Assembly: GCA_947442505.1 (NCBI GenBank)
Contig: CANEVR010000007.1
Location: 1 to 64,000 of the forward strand
From: Flavobacteriales bacterium
GTDB taxonomy: Bacteria; Bacteroidota; Bacteroidia; Flavobacteriales_D; Sanyastnellaceae
Reading direction: 5' to 3'
DNA: 64,000 nucleotides
Shown here: positions 25,716 to 35,084 of the stretch, piece by piece
Layout: each line of letters opens with the position of its first letter
Position numbering within the stretch: the first letter of the stretch is position 1
Program-made: the position numbers and the translations under genes
Notes under the pieces: model-generated
Databases searched by the model: none
What the model was told of the DNA's origin: nothing
The model's input: the letters and a program-made list of their open reading frames with translations, nothing else

Positions 25716-28115
25716 ATGGGTAAAGCAAATTTGTATACTTTGATTCGATTAGAAGTTAATCCTTTTGTTTTTTCTTTCCTTTTTCTCTTTGGGGTAATCG
25801 GGATAAATGCTACTGCCCAGACCCTGGATTACTATTATACTTTCCAATCCACCGATAATTGGACAGAAATAAATAATGATGTCGTATTGTTTTCAGGCAA
25901 TTTTAATGACGAGGTCTCAGCTTCTTTGAACATCGTTCCTTTTACCATGGGCGTTCAGGGTTTTGTCAATTTTTTTGTTAGTACCAATGGTTTTATAACC
26001 TTGGGGCAAGCGCCAGCTGCCAATGACTACGATCCTCTTTCTCAAGGTATAGGTGCTCCAGTGATAGCACCTTTTGCAGCCAATTTGGAAGGCATAGATG
26101 CTACTTCAAAAATCAGTTATTCCAATGATTTTTCAGGCTTTCGTATTCAATGGAAGAATGTTAGAAGGGTGGGTTACCCGGGAGAATCATTTTCATTTCA
26201 AATCAAGTTAATCAACAATGCTATAACAGGCTTTGGTTTTGGAGCCATCTCTTTTCTATATGGCCCATTTCAGGGTGTGGTAGGACCGGCCTCACAAGTG
26301 CAAGTGGGAATTCGGGTGGGTACTGGAACAGGAATTTCGACTTTTTCTAACAGATCGGTATTGGCCGGACAGCCATGGGCGCCAGATCAGAGCGGGGCTG
26401 CTTCCAACGCTTCTTGTACCTTTCCTTCAACGAGCGGTGCTGATGGGGTTCCTGCTTTGGGAATGTTGCACCAATGGTTTTTGTTTGCGGCGCCCTACAT
26501 AGACAATCCTGATGTTAGTCCAAATTGCAATACACAGGGCAATGTGGTCATTTATTCCAACTATGATGGTGGAATTTTGACCATCAATTGTGACGAGAAT
26601 ATTCCCAATCTTAAGATTGGAATTTGTACATATGAACCGATTCAAGTCTCCTTAACAGGACCATTTGTTGGTAATGTAACACAGGTACTGTATGCTGGTT
26701 TTAATTCAGTTCAAGGCAATAACAACTGTGGGTTGGGGGATTTCCCAACTTCGATAACGGGTGTCAATCCGGGCATCGTCCAGATTCTCACGGCCCCTTC
26801 AGTGGGCGATTATGATCCGTATCACTCAAATGGTCATGGAGGATGGGGTAATATTAACAGCGGCGCGGGATTAATGGTGGGCGTTAGTGGACAGTGTGAT
26901 ACACTCTATCCCGCTGGTGGTGGCAATACGCCGGATGAGGTGGTGTATTATTTTATGACTGAGCTAGGAGGCTCACTTCAATTTCATTATACCCAGTACT
27001 CATGTTGGTTGAATGAAACGCTGGATATATCTGATGGAGGAAATTGTTGTATCAACCCATTGACACCCAGTTGGGATATCGTTGTTTCAAATGATGTTAC
27101 AGTTTGCTCGGGTGAGAATGTTTCATTGGAACTTCTAACCAATAGCAATGGTTCAGGGCCGTTTCAATATGAATGGACGTATGATGGTGTTTCTGTCGGC
27201 GGACAGCAAAGTTTGGTTTATCAGCCAAACACAGACGGTGAGGCGTGCCTTACGGTCACAAATGCATTGGGTCAAACCTTATCTGAGTGCATCAATGTTG
27301 TTGTAAACGAACCTGCAGATTTGAATGTGGTGATTCCTGATACCTCCGGTTGTTTATCCGAGGGTTTTGTTGTTTTGAATAATGTTGATCCTTCCTTGAT
27401 AAGTCTGCAGCGATGGTATGTCAATGGTGATTTGGTGGGTACTTCTCCTTCTTTGGCTTTTACCCCAACCCTTGCCGGTAATTACGACATCACATTAGAA
27501 GTTGAAGCCGTTAATGGATGTTTATCGGACACCACTGTTTTGGATGCCATACAAGTTTTTGCTGCACCCATTGCAGGATATACCACTGACCCATTGATCT
27601 TAGAGTCAGATAATCCCAGTTTTACTCTTACGGATATGTCGTCGGGTAACATTGTGGATTGGCAGTGGATGGTTACTTCTCTTGATGAAGTTTTGACAAG
27701 CAATGATGCCAATCCGCAGTTCAATTTGCCTTGGGGAGTGGCAGGTGTTTATCCCATTTCCCTTATGGTGGAGAATGACAACGGATGTACCGATGTTGTT
27801 CAGGGTGAAATTGTGGTCAACGAGGTTTTGAGTCTATTTGTACCAACCGCCTTTACCCCTAATGGAGACGGTAAGAATGATGCTTTTCAGTTGGTAGGAA
27901 CTGGCATTGAAAAGAATGGCTTTGAAATGGAGGTGTACAACCGATGGGGACAGATGGTGTTTTATTCAGAAGAGCCGGATTTGATTTGGACAGGTTCATT
28001 TATGGATGGCGCTTACTTTGTTCCTGATGGTTTGTACAATTACGTTATTCGGCTGTCTGTGGATGAAAAGGCGGAGACCAAGGAGTATCGTGGAGTGATA
28101 CATATTTATCGATAA
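25716..28115 (+). CDS. Secreted T9SS type B cargo protein with PKD-like domains
   Basis: 799 residues. A hydrophobic export segment (FVFSFLFLFGVIGINATAQT) is followed by a beta-rich region, a CUB-like or adhesive stretch, and at least two PKD/Ig-like repeats (SNDVTVCSGENVSLELLTNS; PLILESDNPSFTLTDMSSGN). The end is a type B T9SS sorting domain: FVPTAFTPNGDGKNDAFQLV, EVYNRWGQMVFYS and DGLYNYVIRLSVDEKAETKE. It should therefore cross the outer membrane through T9SS and be surface-bound or released. No catalytic domain is evident. A 183-base leader without a clear promoter match precedes it; the next gene, also T9SS cargo, starts 14 bases later. Confidence 0.88.
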   Translation: MGKANLYTLIRLEVNPFVFSFLFLFGVIGINATAQTLDYYYTFQSTDNWTEINNDVVLFSGNFNDEVSASLNIVPFTMGVQGFVNFFVSTNGFITLGQAPAANDYDPLSQGIGAPVIAPFAANLEGIDATSKISYSNDFSGFRIQWKNVRRVGYPGESFSFQIKLINNAITGFGFGAISFLYGPFQGVVGPASQVQVGIRVGTGTGISTFSNRSVLAGQPWAPDQSGAASNASCTFPSTSGADGVPALGMLHQWFLFAAPYIDNPDVSPNCNTQGNVVIYSNYDGGILTINCDENIPNLKIGICTYEPIQVSLTGPFVGNVTQVLYAGFNSVQGNNNCGLGDFPTSITGVNPGIVQILTAPSVGDYDPYHSNGHGGWGNINSGAGLMVGVSGQCDTLYPAGGGNTPDEVVYYFMTELGGSLQFHYTQYSCWLNETLDISDGGNCCINPLTPSWDIVVSNDVTVCSGENVSLELLTNSNGSGPFQYEWTYDGVSVGGQQSLVYQPNTDGEACLTVTNALGQTLSECINVVVNEPADLNVVIPDTSGCLSEGFVVLNNVDPSLISLQRWYVNGDLVGTSPSLAFTPTLAGNYDITLEVEAVNGCLSDTTVLDAIQVFAAPIAGYTTDPLILESDNPSFTLTDMSSGNIVDWQWMVTSLDEVLTSNDANPQFNLPWGVAGVYPISLMVENDNGCTDVVQGEIVVNEVLSLFVPTAFTPNGDGKNDAFQLVGTGIEKNGFEMEVYNRWGQMVFYSEEPDLIWTGSFMDGAYFVPDGLYNYVIRLSVDEKAETKEYRGVIHIYR

Positions 28116-28129
28116 TTTTTGAATCGCTT

Positions 28130-31100
28130 ATGCTTTATGAATTCAGTAACGCTTTCCAAGGGTTGAGTCAGATTTTTCGATGCTCACAGATCTTTATTGG
28201 TTTTTGTTCAATGTTATTTTTTGGCATAAATAACAATGTTGCTAGCGCCCAGAAAGAGGCCAATGTTTGGCATTTTGGTTATGGTTATGGCCTTGACTTC
28301 AATTCGGGGGAGGCTGTTCAGATAACAGGAGCAATGTCCTCGATCGAAGGATGCACTGCCTATTGTGACTCACTCGGAAATCTATTGTTCTATTCCAATG
28401 GTGGTGGTCGCACTCCAGCGAGCGGTCAAGATCCTGGTCACATTTGGAACAGAAACCATGAAGTCATGTATGACATGCAGGGGCTTGAAGGTGGTGGATT
28501 TAGCGCTGCGCAATCATCGGTCATCATTCCCGCTCCAAGCGAACCTAATTTATACTACTTATTTACTGTTGACGAAATAGAACACTACGTGGATGCTACA
28601 CCTGAGATATTGGCGTTGCAGCCCAATGGTAGAGGGTTTCGTTACTTTAAAATAGACATGAATGCAAACAGTGGACTTGGTGAAGTGGTGGAAGCCGATG
28701 TTCCCGTTCATGACTATTCTATGGAAGGTTTATGTGCCATTCGACACGCCAATGGAACAGACTATTGGATACTCATCAATCAAGACACAACAGGCATTGG
28801 TATTTATAGTGTTACCTCCGAAGGTGTTGCACTTTCTTCTGTGTTTGAAACCGATACGCCACAGTCAGGCGTCATTAAAGCCTCGCCCATTTCGGGTTAT
28901 TCGGAACCGCTATTTCTCTCTTTTTTCAGCAAAGTAGTCATCTCTAGCGGTCTGATATTGGATTTCAATTTAGAAACGGGCACATTGTCTGAACCGGAAC
29001 AATTGCCCTTCGTTGGTTCTGAAGCTTTTGAGTTTTCGCACAGCGGCCAATACCTCTACGCCACCTCCTCAGGCCTTGGAACCGGCACACAGCAATTGGT
29101 GCGTTACAATATGGCCACCGCATTTGAACAAGGAATTGGGGTTGCGGCAACTCAGGAAGTGATTGCCCCGGAAGTCACAGCATACTATATGCAAATGGCC
29201 CCTGACATGAACATCTATTACAGTTGGTTTGATTTCTCTGGTGTTACCCACATTGGAGCCATCAATTGTGCAAACACCGATTCACCAACGGTTACAACCG
29301 AAGTGTTCAGTTATAGCGACGGCTTTGAAGATTTATTTGTTTCGCTTCCCAATTTCCCTTCCTGGATTTTTTACAGCCCGTATATCGATTTCATAGAGTG
29401 GGGCCCCGACACCGTGTACCTCTGTACGGGCGACTCGATTATACTTGATGCGGGTGTGGGTGACTACTGGGAATGGGGTGGCGATTGCTTCAGTGGTCCA
29501 GAAAGTACTTGGCCAGATAATGCCACGCGGTACTTCACAGTAACACAACCGGGAACCTATGTAGCCTGCGTAAATGGCCCCTGCTCAAACGGCAGTGGAG
29601 CCGCTGGTTGCGCATCATCCGATCAAATCACTGTCTTGCCTTGCCCAATAGATCCAACGACACCGTGTGACTTGCTTTCACTTCAAGAATCTTTTAATAT
29701 CTGTATTGGTGACACCCTGCAATTGGTTGCAGATTTGAGCCAATTTGAAAGTTATAATGCCCTGCAATGGATTGGTGGAGGCACCTTTATTCCCTCTGAC
29801 ACGGTTGCACAACCTTTTTACGTTCCATCAGCGCAGGAGATTGCCACTGGATCAGCCAATTTAATTCTACAAGTTTTTGTAGAAGAGGTGAACACAGCGG
29901 GAGGAAATTTCCTAGCCTATGATCATGGTGGAGAGGATATGATATTCTACATCAGCACCGCAGATGGAAGTATAGAGACCATTCAAAGCAATACGGGTAA
30001 TGATTGGACAGCCATGGGTTTTAGCACCGCCACCAATAACTTGTATGGTATATCCAATATTGTTACCTCACCAGCATTGTCCTCTGTCAATATTGAAACC
30101 GGTGCAGTGACGCCAATTTTTGATTATCCAAATCACCAATTTTTTGCAGGTGATTTTGATAATGTCAATGATCTTTTTTTTGTCATCGGTATTCCTGAGA
30201 TCAATGCAGGAGAACCACTGACTCAAACGTTATATACTGTGGATGTGAATAACGGAGCGCTGAATTCCATTGGTGATTTGGCATTGACAGCATTGGATGG
30301 ATATTTTACCGCAGGTGGAGATGGAATCAACGGACTTGCCTATGACCCTTCTTTGGATTTGCTATTTGCTGCAACGGCCAGTGGTACTTTATTGCAAATT
30401 GATCCCACCAATGCAGAGGTTGTTACCATTGGAAGTACGATTGCAGATTTGCGGGGTTTGGCCTATGATTACAATGCCAATGAATTGTGGGGAGTCAATG
30501 CCAACGGAAATCTTTTTCACATCAATAAATTAACCGGAGCGTTGATAGAAGAAGTTGTTTGTCAAGAGAATTTGTCTTTAATTACTACTTTGACTTACGC
30601 GCTGCCTCAGAATGTCACCCCAAGTGTTTGTTCAGACAACACAACCGTATTTATTGGCAATGATGTTTCTTTGGATTTGGGACAAAGTACCAACCTCTGT
30701 GAGGGCGAAACATTGATTCTATCCGCACCTGGGTTTCAGAGTTATCAATGGCAAGACGGAAGTGTAAATGAGAATTATACCGTTAGTGATAGTGGCACAT
30801 ACAGTGTTGAAGTGACAGATGTAAATGGCTGCTCTTATATTGACTCAGTGAATATTGATTATTCAGACTTGCCCAATGTCAATTTTTCTTTCAATCCAAC
30901 AAGTTTGGTTATTCCCGATTCACTGGTCAATTTTAATGTGTTGGATCCTCAGTCGGGTAATCAGTATTCATGGTTTTTTGAGGGAGCCAATCCTTCTTTT
31001 TCAGACGTAATCAATCCTATAATTACTTTCCCTTTGATTCCGGGTATTTATCCCATTGTGTTGATTGCTGAGAACGAAGCATCCTGCGTCGATTCTCTTA

Positions 31101-31390
31101 CCGCATTTATCGAGGTGGATTACGATGGCAGTATCAACTTGCCCAACATCTTCACCCCCGACGGTGATGGTCTCAATGATGCATTTGTTCCTTTTGAGAA
31201 ATATCCTGGAGAATGGCAGTTGACCATATTTAACCGATGGGGAACAGAAATTTATAATACCAGTGATGTAACCAAAGGTTGGTCAGGTGAGGGAGCGGTG
31301 ACGGGTACTTATGTTTGGATTTTAACACCGCAAACTGGTCAAAAAGGCGAAGCCAAAACCGGAAATGTATTGCTTGTGAGATCCAAGTGA
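28130..31390 (+). CDS. Large secreted T9SS type B cargo protein
   Basis: 1086 residues. The N-terminal half begins after an export segment and reads ANVWHFGYGYGLDFNSGEAV, a start common in large beta-propeller-like T9SS proteins. A second propeller-like part around residues 590-830 has repeated strands (GNDWTAMGFSTATNNLYGIS; GINGLAYDPSLDLLFAATAS; IADLRGLAYDYNANELWGVN). Ig/PKD-like segments follow (CEGETLILSAPGFQSYQWQD), and the end is a type B sorting domain with NIFTPDGDGLNDAFVPFEK and TIFNRWGTEIYN. Function is probably adhesive or structural. It likely shares a transcript with the preceding cargo gene. Confidence 0.88.
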   Translation: MLYEFSNAFQGLSQIFRCSQIFIGFCSMLFFGINNNVASAQKEANVWHFGYGYGLDFNSGEAVQITGAMSSIEGCTAYCDSLGNLLFYSNGGGRTPASGQDPGHIWNRNHEVMYDMQGLEGGGFSAAQSSVIIPAPSEPNLYYLFTVDEIEHYVDATPEILALQPNGRGFRYFKIDMNANSGLGEVVEADVPVHDYSMEGLCAIRHANGTDYWILINQDTTGIGIYSVTSEGVALSSVFETDTPQSGVIKASPISGYSEPLFLSFFSKVVISSGLILDFNLETGTLSEPEQLPFVGSEAFEFSHSGQYLYATSSGLGTGTQQLVRYNMATAFEQGIGVAATQEVIAPEVTAYYMQMAPDMNIYYSWFDFSGVTHIGAINCANTDSPTVTTEVFSYSDGFEDLFVSLPNFPSWIFYSPYIDFIEWGPDTVYLCTGDSIILDAGVGDYWEWGGDCFSGPESTWPDNATRYFTVTQPGTYVACVNGPCSNGSGAAGCASSDQITVLPCPIDPTTPCDLLSLQESFNICIGDTLQLVADLSQFESYNALQWIGGGTFIPSDTVAQPFYVPSAQEIATGSANLILQVFVEEVNTAGGNFLAYDHGGEDMIFYISTADGSIETIQSNTGNDWTAMGFSTATNNLYGISNIVTSPALSSVNIETGAVTPIFDYPNHQFFAGDFDNVNDLFFVIGIPEINAGEPLTQTLYTVDVNNGALNSIGDLALTALDGYFTAGGDGINGLAYDPSLDLLFAATASGTLLQIDPTNAEVVTIGSTIADLRGLAYDYNANELWGVNANGNLFHINKLTGALIEEVVCQENLSLITTLTYALPQNVTPSVCSDNTTVFIGNDVSLDLGQSTNLCEGETLILSAPGFQSYQWQDGSVNENYTVSDSGTYSVEVTDVNGCSYIDSVNIDYSDLPNVNFSFNPTSLVIPDSLVNFNVLDPQSGNQYSWFFEGANPSFSDVINPIITFPLIPGIYPIVLIAENEASCVDSLTAFIEVDYDGSINLPNIFTPDGDGLNDAFVPFEKYPGEWQLTIFNRWGTEIYNTSDVTKGWSGEGAVTGTYVWILTPQTGQKGEAKTGNVLLVRSK

Positions 31391-31474
31391 GGCGTAATGT
31401 AGCATTCAAATTTCCGCATCAACTTCAGCTTGAATTATGCCCTAAATAAACACCTTTAGAGCCCCGATTTTGCT

Positions 31475-31482
31475 TACTTTTG
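31475..31482 (+). promoter_or_regulatory. -7 promoter box TACTTTTG for the E2 gene
   Basis: An exact TAnnTTTG 10 bases before the E2 ATG, with CTTTAG at 31454-31459 as a weak upstream element. It implies a leader of only a few bases. Confidence 0.5.
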
Positions 31483-31492
31483 CACCTAACTT

Positions 31493-32806
31493 ATGGCACA
31501 GATAGAATTATTACTTCCCAAGATGGGAGAGAGTGTTGCGGAAGCAACCATTATCAAGTGGGTCAAAAATGAAGGTGACGCAGTGAAAGCTGACGAGCCG
31601 ATCATTGAAATCGCAACCGATAAGGTGGACAGTGAAGTCCCCGCTCCTGAGGATGGAACCCTCATCAAATGCCTGGTCAAAGAGGGTGATGTCGTGCAAG
31701 TGGGTCAACCTATTGCCATCATCCAAACCGGCGCAGCAGAAGCTACTGTTGCTGCCGCTCCTGCCGCTCCTGCCGCTGCTCCTGTTGTGGTTGAAGAAAA
31801 GATGCCAGATATTCCTTTGGTCCCTTCACCGACAGCCCCTGCTGCAGCCATCGTTTCTGGTGATCGTTTTTATTCTCCTTTGGTCAAGAACATGGCCAAG
31901 GCAGAAGGAATCAGTCAAGCCGAGTTGGACTCAGTGTCTGGCTCAGGTCAAGGCGGAAGAGTGACCAAAGAAGATTTAAAAAATTACATTGCCAATCGCG
32001 GCAAGGTGAGTGTTGGTCCAGCTGCAACTCCCGCTGCTGACGCTCCAGCACCTGCCAAGGAAGCGCCCAAGGCCAAGCCCGCTCTTTCTGTCAATGGCAA
32101 TGATGAGATTGTTCAAATGGACCGCATGCGCAAGTTGATTGCGGACCACATGGTGATGAGCAAACAAACCTCTCCCCACGTGACCAGTTATGTAGAAGCG
32201 GATTTGACCAATGTGGTGACCTGGAGAGAAAAAGTAAAGAAGCATTTTGAGCAAAAGGAAAAAACCAAATTGACTTTTACGCCAATATTTATTGAAGCGG
32301 TTGCCAAGGCCATTAAGGATTTTCCTGGTGTAAACGCTTCAGTGGATGGAGATAAAATCATTTTGCGCGGAGACATCAACATCGGAATGGCGACGGCGTT
32401 GCCTTCAGGAAATTTGATTGTTCCCGTTATCAAGAATGCCGATCAATTGAACTTGGTGGGCATTGCTAAGAAAGTCAATGACTTGGCCGAGCGAGCAAGA
32501 GCCAACAAATTATCACCCGACGATATTCAAGGAGGAACCTACACATTGACCAATGTTGGATCATTTGGCAATGTAATGGGAACGCCCATCATCAACCAAC
32601 CACAAGTGGCTATCTTAGCTGTTGGTGCTATTCGCAAGAAGCCTGCAGTGATTGAGACTCCAGCAGGTGATTTCATCGGTATCCGTCACATGATGTTCCT
32701 TTCCCACAGTTACGACCACCGCATTGTCGATGGCGCGTTGGGTGGAATGTTTGTAAGAAGAGTGGCTGATTATTTGGAAAATTGGGATGTTAATCGCGAT
32801 ATTTGA
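31493..32806 (+). CDS. 2-oxoacid dehydrogenase E2 (dihydrolipoamide acyltransferase)
   Basis: A 437-residue E2 with one lipoyl domain (lysine 44 in EIATDKVDSEVPAPEDG), an Ala/Pro-rich linker, a peripheral subunit-binding domain (SPLVKNMAKAEGISQAELDS ending GGRVTKEDLKNYI), a second flexible linker and the acyltransferase core with SHSYDHRIVDGALGG (active-site His and Asp). It moves acyl groups from an E1 to CoA. The lipoyl-domain start LLLPKMGESVAEATI and overall form fit branched-chain or generic 2-oxoacid E2s of Bacteroidota; an oxoglutarate role cannot be excluded. No E1 or E3 is adjacent. Confidence 0.9.
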   Translation: MAQIELLLPKMGESVAEATIIKWVKNEGDAVKADEPIIEIATDKVDSEVPAPEDGTLIKCLVKEGDVVQVGQPIAIIQTGAAEATVAAAPAAPAAAPVVVEEKMPDIPLVPSPTAPAAAIVSGDRFYSPLVKNMAKAEGISQAELDSVSGSGQGGRVTKEDLKNYIANRGKVSVGPAATPAADAPAPAKEAPKAKPALSVNGNDEIVQMDRMRKLIADHMVMSKQTSPHVTSYVEADLTNVVTWREKVKKHFEQKEKTKLTFTPIFIEAVAKAIKDFPGVNASVDGDKIILRGDINIGMATALPSGNLIVPVIKNADQLNLVGIAKKVNDLAERARANKLSPDDIQGGTYTLTNVGSFGNVMGTPIINQPQVAILAVGAIRKKPAVIETPAGDFIGIRHMMFLSHSYDHRIVDGALGGMFVRRVADYLENWDVNRDI

Positions 32807-32831
32807 TTGTAAATAATTTAAATTCAGTTCT

Positions 32832-35033
32832 ATGGATTTTTTGAAAAGGTTAATCATGGGTTTGATCATCTGTCTAGGTATGATCTCACCCGTGTTTGCG
32901 CAACCTGAAACACCTGCCAATTTCAATGAGGCCAATACCCTTATCGAAGAAAAGCTATGGGACCAAGCAGTCATCGAATGGCAAAAGCTATTGGCTAAAA
33001 AACCCCTCAATGCCAATTATCATTACAAGTTGGGTATGTGCTTGTTGGAGACCAAGGACAAGAAAGATGCATTGGAGCATTTGGAAACAGCCACGGGCAG
33101 CGGGAAATTTTCCAAGAATTATGATCCGTATGATGAGAGTGAAGAACTGGCTCCTATTGAGGCATTGTCCTACTTGGCTAAGGCTCAGCATTTGAATGGT
33201 AAGCCAGATGATGCAATAGAATCCTATGAATTGTTAAAGACCAAGATTAAAAATCCAGGTCACCTTTTGTTACAAGATATGCCCAGACAATTGGAACAAT
33301 GTGAGGAGGCCAAGTTGCAAATGAAGTCACCCAAGAATCATAAAATCAATAACGTAGGTACAGCAATCAATTCTGAGTACAAAGATTTCAATGGCTTATC
33401 TCCGAAGGATTTGAGTATTTTGTATTTTAGTTCAAACCGAGAGCGTGCGGATGGTAGCAATGCCAAGTTGGTGGATCCAGAAACCATGGAGTTTGAAGAT
33501 GATTTGTACATGAGCTTCAGAGGTGCCTCTGGCAAATGGGGTCCCGCAGAATTACTCAGCATCAATTCGGACAAGGGCGACCGTGTAACAGGTATTACCG
33601 CAGATGGACATACCTTGTTCATTAGCAAAGGTCCACGAGATGATGCAGAGTTTTACATGTGCAAGTTAATCGGAGAAAGATGGACAGATCCTGTGCCTTT
33701 GGGCGCATCCGTGAATTCTCAATTCCAAGAGATGGACATGGCCATTTCTCCCGATGGTAAAACGATTTATTTCACGAGTAATCGTCCCAACGGATTGGGA
33801 GGTTTTGATATCTACCGCGCCAAGTTGGAAAAGAATGGCGAATGGGGAGAAGCGGAGAATTTGGGAGAGTTGGTGAATACAAAATACAGTGAAGTATCGC
33901 CATCCATTGGCGGAAATGGAAAGATTTTGTATTTCTCTTCTGAAGGGCACAATACAATGGGGGGATTTGATTTGTTCTCATCTAAAATTGACGCCAAAGG
34001 AAACATAGGGAATACAGTTAATGTGGGTTACCCATTGTCTACAACGGACGATGATTATTATTTCCAAGCAGTTCCCATTTCACGCAAAGGTTTTATTACT
34101 TCTTCAAAGATTGGTGGCTCTGGACTTCAGGATATTTATGAGGTTACATTGGCCCGCGACCCAAATGAAGCTCCAGTTGTTTTAAAAGGCAATTTGATTT
34201 CTTTGTCAAAATCAATTCCAACAGGATTGAAATTGTTGGCCAAGGCCAAGGATGAAGACCTAAAGGTTGAAGCCTCAGTAGATGCTGCTTCAGGAATGTA
34301 TGAATTGAAGTTGCCTCCTTGCGCAGAATACAAAGTGCAAGTGATGTTGGAGAAAATTGTCCTCAATGAGTATCAAGTAGAGGCTGTCTGCGATGAGTCG
34401 GTAATGACCATTGAGCACGAAACATATGTCCTACCTATAGTCAAGCGTCCTCCTCCTCCCAAAGTGGATTTGACCGCAGAAAAGTCTAAGAAAGAAGCCA
34501 AGGCGGAGAAGAAGGCTGAAAAAGAGAAAGAGAAGACCGATAAGGAAAAGGCCAAAGCTGATGAGTTAGCAGCCAAAGAGAAGGAAGAATTGGCCAATAT
34601 GAAATTTGGCGGTAAAAAAGCCAAACCTGTGAAAGAGAAGCCAGCAGGTGAAACAGAGAAAATCAGCCCTACAAAATATTATTTTACCTATGGAGTTTTC
34701 CGAGTGAAATTGGAAGACATGGGATTGTTTGTTGAAGAGGTGGCGGTATTAATTGAAAAACGCGGTATTACTGAGATTGATGTCTATGCGAGCTCCTCTA
34801 AAGTTCCACGCTCCAACAAAAAATCAAATGATGAGTTGTCCAAGCAAAGAGCAGATGACGCAATGATTGTGATTCGCAAAGAGTTGCAGCGCATGGGTTA
34901 TGAGGAAGGAGTTCATTACAAGTTTAGAAAAATCGACTCTGGCGTAAACGGAAAGGAATATGAGAATGACGCCAAAGAGAACAAAGATGTTTATGAGCGC
35001 TATCAGTATGTTGAGCTTTCAGCAGAAGGATAA
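32832..35033 (+). CDS. PorE-like TPR / beta-propeller / OmpA-like envelope protein
   Basis: 733 residues: a signal peptide (IMGLIICLGMISPVFAQ), TPR repeats (~25-160; ANYHYKLGMCLLETKDKKDA), a PD40/TolB-like propeller (SPDGKTIYFTSNRPNGLGGF; GNGKILYFSSEGHNTMGGFD), a carboxypeptidase-regulatory-like beta domain (~450-540), a Lys/Glu/Ala-rich linker, and a C-terminal OmpA-like part with RADDAMIVIRKELQRMGYEE. This order is that of PorE, the T9SS component that contacts peptidoglycan. The OmpA-like domain is degenerate, so it could be a PorE paralogue rather than PorE itself. It follows the E2 gene by 25 bases and ends in a strong terminator. Confidence 0.8.
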   Translation: MDFLKRLIMGLIICLGMISPVFAQPETPANFNEANTLIEEKLWDQAVIEWQKLLAKKPLNANYHYKLGMCLLETKDKKDALEHLETATGSGKFSKNYDPYDESEELAPIEALSYLAKAQHLNGKPDDAIESYELLKTKIKNPGHLLLQDMPRQLEQCEEAKLQMKSPKNHKINNVGTAINSEYKDFNGLSPKDLSILYFSSNRERADGSNAKLVDPETMEFEDDLYMSFRGASGKWGPAELLSINSDKGDRVTGITADGHTLFISKGPRDDAEFYMCKLIGERWTDPVPLGASVNSQFQEMDMAISPDGKTIYFTSNRPNGLGGFDIYRAKLEKNGEWGEAENLGELVNTKYSEVSPSIGGNGKILYFSSEGHNTMGGFDLFSSKIDAKGNIGNTVNVGYPLSTTDDDYYFQAVPISRKGFITSSKIGGSGLQDIYEVTLARDPNEAPVVLKGNLISLSKSIPTGLKLLAKAKDEDLKVEASVDAASGMYELKLPPCAEYKVQVMLEKIVLNEYQVEAVCDESVMTIEHETYVLPIVKRPPPPKVDLTAEKSKKEAKAEKKAEKEKEKTDKEKAKADELAAKEKEELANMKFGGKKAKPVKEKPAGETEKISPTKYYFTYGVFRVKLEDMGLFVEEVAVLIEKRGITEIDVYASSSKVPRSNKKSNDELSKQRADDAMIVIRKELQRMGYEEGVHYKFRKIDSGVNGKEYENDAKENKDVYERYQYVELSAEG

Positions 35034-35054
35034 TTAAAATAAAAACCAATACTG

Positions 35055-35081
35055 CAACCCCCGAGTAGGGGGTTGTTTTTT
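35055..35081 (+). terminator. Strong intrinsic terminator abutting the exonuclease start
   Basis: CAACCCCC (35055-35062), loop GAGTA, GGGGGTTG (35068-35075), then six T. The exonuclease ATG is at 35085, three bases past the T-run, so the leader region of the next gene is the terminator itself. Confidence 0.9.
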
Positions 35082-35084
35082 AAT

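Noticed and set aside
31493-32806. E2 gene assigned firmly as sucB partner of sucA
   Set aside because: The genes are 16 kb apart and the features do not separate an oxoglutarate E2 from a branched-chain E2.
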